Shown piece after piece: positions 1 through 5,195 of a DNA stretch of 5,195 nt. The first letter of the stretch is position 1. Each line of letters starts with the position of its first letter. Source of the DNA: an uncultured Treponema sp. (GTDB lineage Bacteria > Spirochaetota > Spirochaetia > Treponematales > Treponemataceae); NCBI GenBank assembly GCA_937891125.1, contig CALAEZ010000206.1, positions 1 to 5,195 on the forward strand, in the 5' to 3' direction. The notes under the pieces are model-generated. The model saw nothing but the letters and a program-made list of their open reading frames with translations, was not told the DNA's origin and searched no databases. The position numbers were made by a program, and so were the translations under genes.

Positions 1-339
1 CTTTTTATGGCACGCGGCGAGCAGTCGGGCACCAGCGTGTTTGACAGCATAAACTGGGGCGGACAGGTAACACAGTTTACCTCTGACGATGCTGACAGCT
101 GGTGCTATCCGACCGACGCAAACGGGCAGAGCCAGTATAAGTCTACGCCGTCTGGCACTCCCGAATACGTAAACCGTCTTTCAGTGCGCCTAACCTGGCA
201 GGCAAAGCCGTACTTACAGATTATTGCGCAGCCAGCATACGTGCTGAAGTTTAATACTGACCACGTTGTAGGAGAGACAGCGCATGGCTTTGAAATTGCG
301 CTTGCCTTTGAGCTTTCACCCTTGCGACTGCTTAAGTAA
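1..339 (+). CDS. Outer-membrane beta-barrel-like protein, C-terminal part (5' truncated by window edge)
   Basis: Frame 1 is open from the first base to a TAA at 337-339, giving 112 codons of what must be a longer gene. The first ATG (position 7) has no ribosome binding site and is not followed by a signal peptide, so it is read as an internal methionine. The visible part has a polar, Ser/Asp/Gly/Tyr-rich stretch and then three amphipathic strands with alternating residues (RLSVRLTWQ, LQIIAQPAYVLKF, HGFEIALAFEL). This is the usual look of the last hairpins of an outer-membrane barrel. Unlike many barrels it does not end in an aromatic residue: a short SPLRLLK tail follows the last strand. The next gene starts 44 bases downstream on the same strand and is also an exported barrel, so the two are probably co-transcribed and may act in the same envelope process. 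The family cannot be named from this fragment. Confidence 0.6.
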   Translation, partial: LFMARGEQSGTSVFDSINWGGQVTQFTSDDADSWCYPTDANGQSQYKSTPSGTPEYVNRLSVRLTWQAKPYLQIIAQPAYVLKFNTDHVVGETAHGFEIALAFELSPLRLLK

Positions 340-370
340 GGGCGCACAGGCTTTACTTGACGAATATTTT

Positions 371-376
371 TGGAGA
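371..376 (+). promoter_or_regulatory. Ribosome binding site that fixes the barrel-protein start
   Basis: TGGAGA at 371-376 contains GGAG eight bases before the ATG at 384. The same frame could start at a TTG at 357, but that codon has no Shine-Dalgarno sequence and would put nine extra residues before the MKKL signal peptide. The ATG at 384 is therefore preferred. Confidence 0.75.
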
Positions 377-383
377 TGAACTT

Positions 384-2258
384 ATGAAAAAACTTATACC
401 GTTGGCTTTTGTTTTGCTTGTAACATCTGCCGCGCTCTTTGCGCAGGTTTCAGTTGACCCGACTGACTATTTTTATACGGAGGCGCAGGGCTGGGAAATG
501 AAAGGGCTGGTAAAGAACCTTCCGCTTCTTCGCCCGTACCCTGCAAACACCATTAGGGCGATTCTGGAAGAAGTGATTGCTTCCTGCACCGACAGCGAAA
601 CAGACGAAGCCATTCCCCGCTATGAAAAAGACTTAGAGCTTGCCCTGTATGAATATGAGCGCATCTTCTCAAAGCCGTGGCATGTTTCGCTTGAAGCGGG
701 CGGCACTTTAAAAGTAAAGCAAAAGCGCACTACCGATAGCTCTGGAGAACTCGTTACCGAAAACGGCAGTACAAAAAATCTGTATGGCGAGCCTGAGCTT
801 TACGGCGACATTTGCTTTACCGACCTTGTAAGCATTGGCTACGACCTTGGTCTGTATGCGCAGAGTGCAGACTGGGACGACTTTTTGGCCATGTATCAGA
901 ACCCCGACCATGACTCCATTCAGGATGCCGCAAGCGTCGGTCCTATTGACATGTACGTTGACTTTAACAGCGCAATCAGCTTTGGAACGGCAAATACGTA
1001 TGTGACGGCAGGGTTACAGCGTGTCGGCTACGGACCGTTTTTGAACAGCGGACTTTCTCTTAACGATACGTCCTACCATGCGGCGGGCTTTTCTGCAAAT
1101 GTCGTGCGCGACAAATGGAGCTACATCTCTCTTTTTGAAAGCATAGGAGCAACAAACAATCTCGGCGAAGACCTTACAGGAAACAAGTATCTTGCGTTCC
1201 ATGCGGCAAAATACAATGTTACAAAAAAGCTTTCTGTTTCTTATTATGAGTCAAGCGTGTTCGGCCGCCGCACAGACCTTGCTTACCTGATTCCGGCTCC
1301 CTACATGGCATTGCAAGGTTTGGGCGGCTGTAACGATAACGTGCAGATGGGCTTATTGTTTGAATACAGCCCGATTCAGACCTTAAAATGGGCTACCGAC
1401 ATCTTTGTTGACGATTTGGACGTAGAAGCGATTGCAAAGCTTAAAATAAAGAGTAAGCAGCGTGTTGCGGCTCAAACTGGTCTTATTTTTACACCTGAAA
1501 ACTCAAAATGCACGGTCGCTCAGTTAGATTATACGATTATTATGCCGTACACCTACAGTCACTGGGATTATGATGATGACACGGCAAATGTTATTTCTGA
1601 AGGAACATGGAATTATCAGAATTATACGAATGCTGGAATCCATATCGGCTCATCCCTTGACCCTGATAGCGACCGTGTTGCTTTTACGGCAAAGTTCAAA
1701 CCAGTAAAGCCGCTTACGCTTACCTTTGGCACCGCCTTTATTCGTCACCAGAATGTTGCAGAATGTCTTTCAGACAGCGAGGCTGCAGAATATATGCTTG
1801 CTTCTTCAAACGTGTATGCAACTGACGGAAGCATTTACATGCACGCAAATATGTCAGAAACCGATACGGAAACATCTAATAACCATGTTGCATCTGCATG
1901 GAACAGCCTGAAGTTTATGAGCGGAAGCCACACGATGGTAACCTGTCAGGCAAGTCTTGCGGCAGAATTGGCCCTTCCGAGGACCGGTCGCGGACAGCTT
2001 ACGCTTAAAGCCGGCTACATGTTTGAATATGTAAGAAATGCTGGCGTAGACAGTAACATTTACTCAGGCGGGCTTTCCTACACGGCAAACGACGACGGAA
2101 CTTATACGATTGGAGAGAGCACTTACAGCTCATGGAGCGAGCTTGTAAACAGCAGTGAAGTGCAGGCTGCTGTAGATGACGCTTACGACAGCTGGGTTTC
2201 AAATCTCTGCGACAAGGTAAACCACTACATTACGCTTTCTGTAAAATACGCGTATTAA
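384..2258 (+). CDS. Exported outer-membrane beta-barrel protein, Wzi-like (capsule assembly family resemblance)
   Basis: A complete 624-residue protein. Residues 1-20 are a signal peptide: MKKL, then a hydrophobic core, then ALFA, with likely cleavage before Q21. There is no lipobox cysteine. Residues 22-95 form a mixed, partly helical N-terminal segment that includes an LRPYPANTIRAILEE stretch. The rest is rich in alternating beta strands and polar loops (for example the acidic WDYDDDTAN near 394-402) and ends in HYITLSVKYAY, a terminal strand with a final aromatic residue as expected for BAM-dependent barrels. The mid-region, with VGYGPFLNSGLSLND (214-228), a KYL.....KYNVTKKLSVSYYESSVFGRR block (268-296), YLIPAPY (301-307) and DN....LLFEY.......DIFVDDL (318-345), follows the order of conserved blocks I recall for Wzi-type capsule-assembly barrels. 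That family call rests on pattern memory, not on an alignment; a different treponemal barrel family is possible. The outer-membrane location is more secure. It likely shares a transcript with the barrel gene 44 bases upstream. Confidence 0.7.
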   Translation: MKKLIPLAFVLLVTSAALFAQVSVDPTDYFYTEAQGWEMKGLVKNLPLLRPYPANTIRAILEEVIASCTDSETDEAIPRYEKDLELALYEYERIFSKPWHVSLEAGGTLKVKQKRTTDSSGELVTENGSTKNLYGEPELYGDICFTDLVSIGYDLGLYAQSADWDDFLAMYQNPDHDSIQDAASVGPIDMYVDFNSAISFGTANTYVTAGLQRVGYGPFLNSGLSLNDTSYHAAGFSANVVRDKWSYISLFESIGATNNLGEDLTGNKYLAFHAAKYNVTKKLSVSYYESSVFGRRTDLAYLIPAPYMALQGLGGCNDNVQMGLLFEYSPIQTLKWATDIFVDDLDVEAIAKLKIKSKQRVAAQTGLIFTPENSKCTVAQLDYTIIMPYTYSHWDYDDDTANVISEGTWNYQNYTNAGIHIGSSLDPDSDRVAFTAKFKPVKPLTLTFGTAFIRHQNVAECLSDSEAAEYMLASSNVYATDGSIYMHANMSETDTETSNNHVASAWNSLKFMSGSHTMVTCQASLAAELALPRTGRGQLTLKAGYMFEYVRNAGVDSNIYSGGLSYTANDDGTYTIGESTYSSWSELVNSSEVQAAVDDAYDSWVSNLCDKVNHYITLSVKYAY

Positions 2259-2306
2259 AATGCATCTCTGCGGCCGCTGTTTTTCAAAGCGGGTGCACAA
2301 AAAATG

Positions 2307-2339
2307 AGCGCACACCTTTTTTGGCGTGCGCTTTTTTTT
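2307..2339. terminator. Bidirectional rho-independent terminator between convergent genes
   Basis: AGCGCACACC (2307-2316) pairs with GGCGTGCGCT (2323-2332) across a six-T loop: ten pairs with one A-C mismatch on the plus-strand RNA. On the minus-strand RNA that position becomes a G-U pair, so the stem is uninterrupted. On the plus strand it is followed directly by T residues up to 2339. On the minus strand it is followed by CA and a T-run (the A-run at 2299-2304 read in reverse). It lies 48 bases after the barrel-protein stop and begins 5 bases after the thiI stop, so it can serve both genes. Confidence 0.88.
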
Positions 2340-3495
2340 ACGCTTCAAACTTTTTAATCTCGCGCTTTTCAAACGCCTCTTTTATAAGCTCGTCTACTTC
2401 AAGGCTATTGTAGATTTCTTTGGCTGACTCTACCTCTGCATGTAAAATCGGGTGGCGCGGGCTAAAAAGCACGCAGCAGTCCTCGTATGGCAAAATAGAC
2501 GTTTCATACGTGCCGATTTCAACAGCGGTTGCAATAATTTCTTCCTTGTCGACACCGATAAGCGGGCGTAAAAGCGGCTTTTCGGCAAAGCTTTCAGTTA
2601 CGGTAAGATTCTGAATTGTCTGGCTTGCAACCTGCCCAAGGCTCTCGCCGGTAATCAGGCAGTCAGCTCCAATGCGCTCAGAAATCATGTTTGCGCACTT
2701 CATCATGCACACGCGGAGCATGAGCGTGGTAAATGCCTGCGGAGCCCGCTCCTTTATGCGCATCTGAACGTCGGTAAACGGAATGATGTTCAGATGCGTA
2801 ACAAGCCCGTAGCCTGCTAAAATTTCAGCAAGCTTTTCAACCTTTGCCTGCGCCTGCTCGCTTGTGTAGGGGTAGGAGTGGAAATAGGCACATTCCACCT
2901 TCATGCCGCGCCGCATCATGCGGTAGCCGGCGACCGGGCTGTCTAAGCCGCCTGAAAGCAGCAAAAGGCCTTTTCCTGAACAGCCGACAGGAAGCCCGCG
3001 CCGGCCTTTTTTGCTCAATCCGTACACAAACACCCGTTCGCGCACTTCAACGGTAATGACGCAGTCAGGATTGTGTACGTCAACCTTCATCATGTTGCTG
3101 TCAAACACGGGCGCGGCTGCCTCGCGGCAGATGCCGTAGGAGTCAAGCGGAAAGCTTTTGTCGCCGCGCTTTGCTTCTATTTTGAACGATGTAGCTCCGT
3201 TAGCTACGCAAAGCTTTGCTTCTTCCATAACAGCGTCTTTTATTGCCTCAATGTTTTTTTCACAGACACGCGCTTCTGCCCAGCCGGTAATGCCAAGTAA
3301 GTGGTCAAGCGCAAACTGCACGCGATCTGCCTCTTCATCTTCACAGTCGATATACAGGCGGCCGCCAAAAAGTTTTATCTGCGCCTTAGAGCCTTTTAAA
3401 TAAGCGCGCGTGTTAGAAACTAAGAGTTTTTCAAAATCATGAATGTTCGAGCCTTTTAAGATAAGCTCGCCAACTTTTCCCAAAAATGTACGCAT
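2338..3495 (-). CDS. thiI: tRNA 4-thiouridine synthase ThiI, short form without rhodanese domain
   Basis: A complete 385-residue protein. ThiI adenylates uridine 8 of tRNA with ATP and replaces the oxygen with sulfur delivered as a persulfide by an IscS-type cysteine desulfurase, in the cytoplasm. Visible features: an N-terminal ferredoxin-like part (1 to about 60) with KVGELILKG; a THUMP region (about 60-165) for tRNA binding; the PP-loop SGGLDSPVAGY at 181-191 for ATP binding; TGESLGQVASQTIQNL at 282-297, a ThiI signature; and PYEDCC at 336-341, whose cysteines fall where the catalytic Cys344 of E. coli ThiI is expected. The protein ends about 45 residues later, so it lacks the rhodanese domain of the roughly 480-residue E. 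coli type. It should depend on another persulfide carrier or on direct transfer, and is unlikely to serve in thiazole synthesis as the E. coli rhodanese domain does. The start is secure: an in-frame TGA lies two codons upstream. It is convergent with the barrel gene and divergent from the acyl-CoA ligase gene. Confidence 0.95.
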   Translation of the reverse strand: MRTFLGKVGELILKGSNIHDFEKLLVSNTRAYLKGSKAQIKLFGGRLYIDCEDEEADRVQFALDHLLGITGWAEARVCEKNIEAIKDAVMEEAKLCVANGATSFKIEAKRGDKSFPLDSYGICREAAAPVFDSNMMKVDVHNPDCVITVEVRERVFVYGLSKKGRRGLPVGCSGKGLLLLSGGLDSPVAGYRMMRRGMKVECAYFHSYPYTSEQAQAKVEKLAEILAGYGLVTHLNIIPFTDVQMRIKERAPQAFTTLMLRVCMMKCANMISERIGADCLITGESLGQVASQTIQNLTVTESFAEKPLLRPLIGVDKEEIIATAVEIGTYETSILPYEDCCVLFSPRHPILHAEVESAKEIYNSLEVDELIKEAFEKREIKKFEA

Positions 3496-3502
3496 GGCTC
3501 AA

Positions 3503-3511
3503 AATATACCA
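3503..3511 (-). promoter_or_regulatory. Probable extended -10 promoter of thiI
   Basis: On the minus strand, TGGTATATT occupies 3511 down to 3503. It is a TGn extension plus TATATT, a five-of-six match to TATAAT. No good -35 is seen 16-18 bases upstream, which is common for extended -10 promoters. Transcription would begin at about 3496-3497, right at the thiI ATG (3495-3493). This agrees with the absence of a usable ribosome binding site there. Confidence 0.45.
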
Positions 3512-3533
3512 GAATCCGCGCCTTTGCGCTATA

Positions 3534-3593
3534 GAAGTGCTGATTAATCGCCTCACCTGCCTGTCGGCAGACAGGAGTGTTAATCAGCACTTC
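3534..3593. repeat. 60-base nested inverted repeat (palindromic intergenic element)
   Basis: GAAGTGCTGATTAA (3534-3547) is perfectly complemented by TTAATCAGCACTTC (3580-3593), giving a 14-bp stem with 32 bases between the arms. The enclosed part holds a second inverted repeat with two mutually exclusive pairings: CCTGTC/GACAGG (3560-3565 with 3570-3575) or CTGCC/GGCAG (3557-3561 with 3566-3570). Neither side is followed by a T-run, so it is not an ordinary terminator. It lies between the two divergent promoters predicted here and may be untranscribed. A REP- or MITE-like repeat, a cruciform, or a protein-binding site are all possible. No flanking target duplication is evident. Confidence 0.85.
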
Positions 3594-3601
3594 ATGAGCT
3601 C

Positions 3602-3641
3602 TAGTCATACATGACAAAAATCGATAGAATGTCAATATAAA
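3602..3641 (+). promoter_or_regulatory. Candidate promoter of the acyl-CoA ligase gene
   Basis: TAGTCA (3602-3607) and TAGAAT (3625-3630) are spaced by 17 bases and match the sigma-70 consensus at four and five of six positions. This gives a start near 3637 and a leader of about 40 bases. An alternative pair is ATGACA (3611-3616) with TATAAA (3636-3641), spaced by 19 bases. Both sit just upstream of the gene at 3677. The sequence alone does not decide between them. Confidence 0.4.
3604..3634. promoter_or_regulatory. Operator-like inverted repeats over the acyl-CoA ligase promoter
   Basis: GTCAT (3604-3608) and ATGAC (3611-3615) form a tight inverted repeat with a two-base spacer. TGACA (3612-3616) is mirrored again by TGTCA (3630-3634), around an ATCGAT palindrome (3620-3625). 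The half-sites overlap the proposed -35 and -10 elements, as a repressor site would. The regulator is unknown, and such short repeats may arise by chance in AT-rich DNA. Confidence 0.3.
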
Positions 3642-3665
3642 ATGCGGTACGCGCAAAAACAGCAT

Positions 3666-3670
3666 GAGGT
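3666..3670 (+). promoter_or_regulatory. Ribosome binding site of the acyl-CoA ligase gene
   Basis: GAGGT at 3666-3670 lies six bases before the ATG at 3677. This supports that start over the in-frame ATG at 3695. Confidence 0.75.
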
Positions 3671-3676
3671 GCAAAA

Positions 3677-5195
3677 ATGATTGACGAGTCAGCAATGGAT
3701 AAAACGCTTGGGGCAACGCTTCCTATTTTGCTTCGGAATAAAGTAAAAGAAATTCCTAACTACACGCTGCAGGCAGTAAAAAACAAAAGTGGCGTGTTTG
3801 TGCGCTACAGCTACTCTCAGGTGTACCAGCATGTCATAGAGCTTGCCTACAGCCTGCAGAAGCTCGGTATAAAAAAAGGCGACCGTATTGGGCTTATTGC
3901 CGACAACCGGCGCGAATGGCTTATTACTGACTACGCGCTTTTGTCGCTGGGCGCAATTGACGTTCCGCGTGGCTGCGACAGCATGGGCGTGGAAATCCGC
4001 TTTATCTTGAGTTTTGCTGAGTGCGCGGTGTCTTTCTTTGAGAACGCCCGGCAGCTTGCCAAGGTGCTTGAAAAGCCTGAGGAAGTGCCGCTTCTAAAAA
4101 CCGCCATTTTATACGATCATCCGACAGAAAAAGACGCTGAGGTTCTGGCGTGTGCCCGCGCACACGGCATTGAAGTCTTAAACTATTCGCTTTTGGAAAG
4201 CGAGGGAAGTGCCGTAACAAAAGAAGCCTGGCAGGAAATTGAAGTCGGCATGGAAAGCGTGCAGCCTGGCGACGTTGCAACAATCATCTTTACAAGCGGC
4301 ACGACCGGAAACCCTAAGGGCGTTCAGCTTACGCACGACAACTACATTGCGCAGTGCGAGGTAGCCCATAAGGTACTTGGCCTTATGCAGCCGGGCGACA
4401 TCTGGCTTACCGTGCTTCCAATCTGGCACAGCTTTGAGCGCGCCTTCTGCTACATGGTCATCGGCTTAAAGGGCGGTTTTGCCTACTCAAAGCCGATTGC
4501 CTCCGTTATGCTGCAGGATATGGCTCTGGTGCAGCCGCAGTGGATGAATGCCGTTCCGCGCCTATGGGAAGCGGTTGCGCAGGGGCTTTTCCGCGAGGTG
4601 CGAAAGCAGGACGCGCTAAAAAAGCACGTGTTCTACAATTTTGTTGCAGTCGGAAAGCTGTATTATAAGATGAAGGAGCGTGTCTGCGGCCTTCGCTGCC
4701 GCTATCACTGGTATCCGCGCTTTTTAGACGTGCTTGCAGGCATTATCCCGTTCTGCCTTTTGTGGCCGTTCCATAAAATGGGCGAGGCGGTAGTTTACAA
4801 AAAGATTTTAGCAAAGTTTGGCGGGCGCTTCCGCGCAGCAATTTCTGGAGGTGGAGCTTTACAGCCTGAAACTGAAGCGTTTTACCACGCAATCGGCTTT
4901 AATCTGCTTGAAGGCTACGGCATGACAGAAACCGCGCCTGTTATTTCGGTTAAAAACTCTAAAAAGCCGCGGAGCAACAACGTTGGCTGGGTATTCCCGT
5001 CATTTGATATAAAAGTGGTTGCAGAAAAGGACGGAAAGCCGGTTGACGGTGAGCCGTTAAAGCCCGGAAAACGCGGCATTATCATGGTAAAGGGCCGCCA
5101 GGTAATGAAGGGCTACTACAAGCGTGACGATTTAACGGCGGAAGTCATCGATAAAGACGGCTGGATGAATACCGGCGACATCGGCATGCTAAGCT
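3677..5195 (+). CDS. Long-chain fatty acid-CoA ligase (AMP-forming), 3' truncated by window edge
   Basis: Open from an ATG with a good ribosome binding site to the window edge: 506 codons, with the C-terminal subdomain missing. The enzyme activates a fatty acid with ATP to an acyl-adenylate and transfers it to CoA, at the inner face of the membrane. Motifs of the ANL superfamily appear in order: P-loop TSGTTGNPKG at 206-215; LPIWHSFER at 247-255, typical of the long-chain branch; SGGGAL at 390-395; EGYGMTETAP at 412-421, the adenine-binding and Mg-ligand motif; and NTGDIG at 498-503, with ribose-binding D501. Residues 353-365 form a hydrophobic insert (LAGIIPFCLLWPF) before SGGGA, possibly a membrane contact. 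DVPRGCDS (95-102) resembles the version I recall from spirochaete ligases. Full family members usually have about 600-650 residues, so roughly 100-140 are lost past the edge, including the catalytic lysine. Exact chain-length specificity cannot be read. The gene is divergent from thiI with no evident functional link. FadD-like is used in the broad sense. Confidence 0.92.
   Translation, partial: MIDESAMDKTLGATLPILLRNKVKEIPNYTLQAVKNKSGVFVRYSYSQVYQHVIELAYSLQKLGIKKGDRIGLIADNRREWLITDYALLSLGAIDVPRGCDSMGVEIRFILSFAECAVSFFENARQLAKVLEKPEEVPLLKTAILYDHPTEKDAEVLACARAHGIEVLNYSLLESEGSAVTKEAWQEIEVGMESVQPGDVATIIFTSGTTGNPKGVQLTHDNYIAQCEVAHKVLGLMQPGDIWLTVLPIWHSFERAFCYMVIGLKGGFAYSKPIASVMLQDMALVQPQWMNAVPRLWEAVAQGLFREVRKQDALKKHVFYNFVAVGKLYYKMKERVCGLRCRYHWYPRFLDVLAGIIPFCLLWPFHKMGEAVVYKKILAKFGGRFRAAISGGGALQPETEAFYHAIGFNLLEGYGMTETAPVISVKNSKKPRSNNVGWVFPSFDIKVVAEKDGKPVDGEPLKPGKRGIIMVKGRQVMKGYYKRDDLTAEVIDKDGWMNTGDIGMLS

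Noticed and set aside
334..371. AAGTAA (334-339) pairs with TTACTT (353-358), followed later by five Ts; a possible terminator or attenuator between the two barrel genes.
   Set aside because: The stem is six AT-rich pairs plus a weak extension, and the T-run starts eight bases later. Too weak to call.
357..383. Alternative TTG start adding nine residues to the barrel protein.
   Set aside because: It has no ribosome binding site and would displace the signal peptide; the ATG at 384 has GGAG at the right distance.
2270..2277. GCGGCCGC palindrome after the barrel gene.
   Set aside because: An eight-base palindrome that does not extend; no structural or regulatory role can be supported.
3190..3206. 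GTAGCT/AGCTAC inverted repeat within thiI.
   Set aside because: Six pairs within coding sequence, with no neighbouring signal; expected by chance.
3456..3716. An 86-codon minus-strand open frame spanning the thiI start, the intergenic region and the start of the ligase gene.
   Set aside because: It overlaps both real genes and the inverted repeat, has no family resemblance, and reads as a shadow frame.
4002..4429. Two overlapping minus-strand open frames inside the acyl-CoA ligase gene.
   Set aside because: The plus strand encodes conserved ANL motifs throughout this stretch; the minus frames have low-complexity Arg/Gln/Leu composition typical of antisense shadows.

Overview
The window looks like chromosomal DNA from a spirochaete, most likely a Treponema-type organism of roughly balanced base composition. 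This is inferred from gene content and protein style: outer-membrane barrel proteins with short Lys-rich signal peptides ending in LFAQ, a short ThiI, and a long-chain acyl-CoA ligase with a PRGxDS stretch after its first domain. No rRNA or other marker gene is present, so the assignment is tentative.

Layout. Positions 1-339 hold the C-terminal end of an outer-membrane beta-barrel-like protein that enters from the left edge. After 44 bases comes a complete 624-residue exported barrel protein (384-2258, +). Its mid-region resembles Wzi-type capsule-assembly barrels. The two are close enough to be one transcript. A strong hairpin at 2307-2332 with T-tracts on both sides ends this unit and also ends the convergent gene thiI (3495-2338, -). 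ThiI is the tRNA 4-thiouridine synthase in its short form, without a rhodanese domain. A 181-base divergent intergenic region (3496-3676) follows. It carries a 60-base nested inverted repeat, an apparent extended -10 promoter very close to the thiI start, and promoter- and operator-like sequences for the rightward gene. That gene, a long-chain acyl-CoA synthetase (FadD/ACSL class, AMP-forming), starts at 3677 and runs off the right edge after 506 codons.

Function. The barrels point to surface or envelope biogenesis. ThiI modifies tRNA using sulfur from a cysteine desulfurase. The acyl-CoA ligase activates fatty acids for lipid synthesis or turnover. No mobile element, CRISPR array, tRNA or rRNA is visible. 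I see no convincing novel system. The most unusual parts are the divergent intergenic region, with its palindromic element and probable leaderless thiI transcript, and the Wzi-like barrel.
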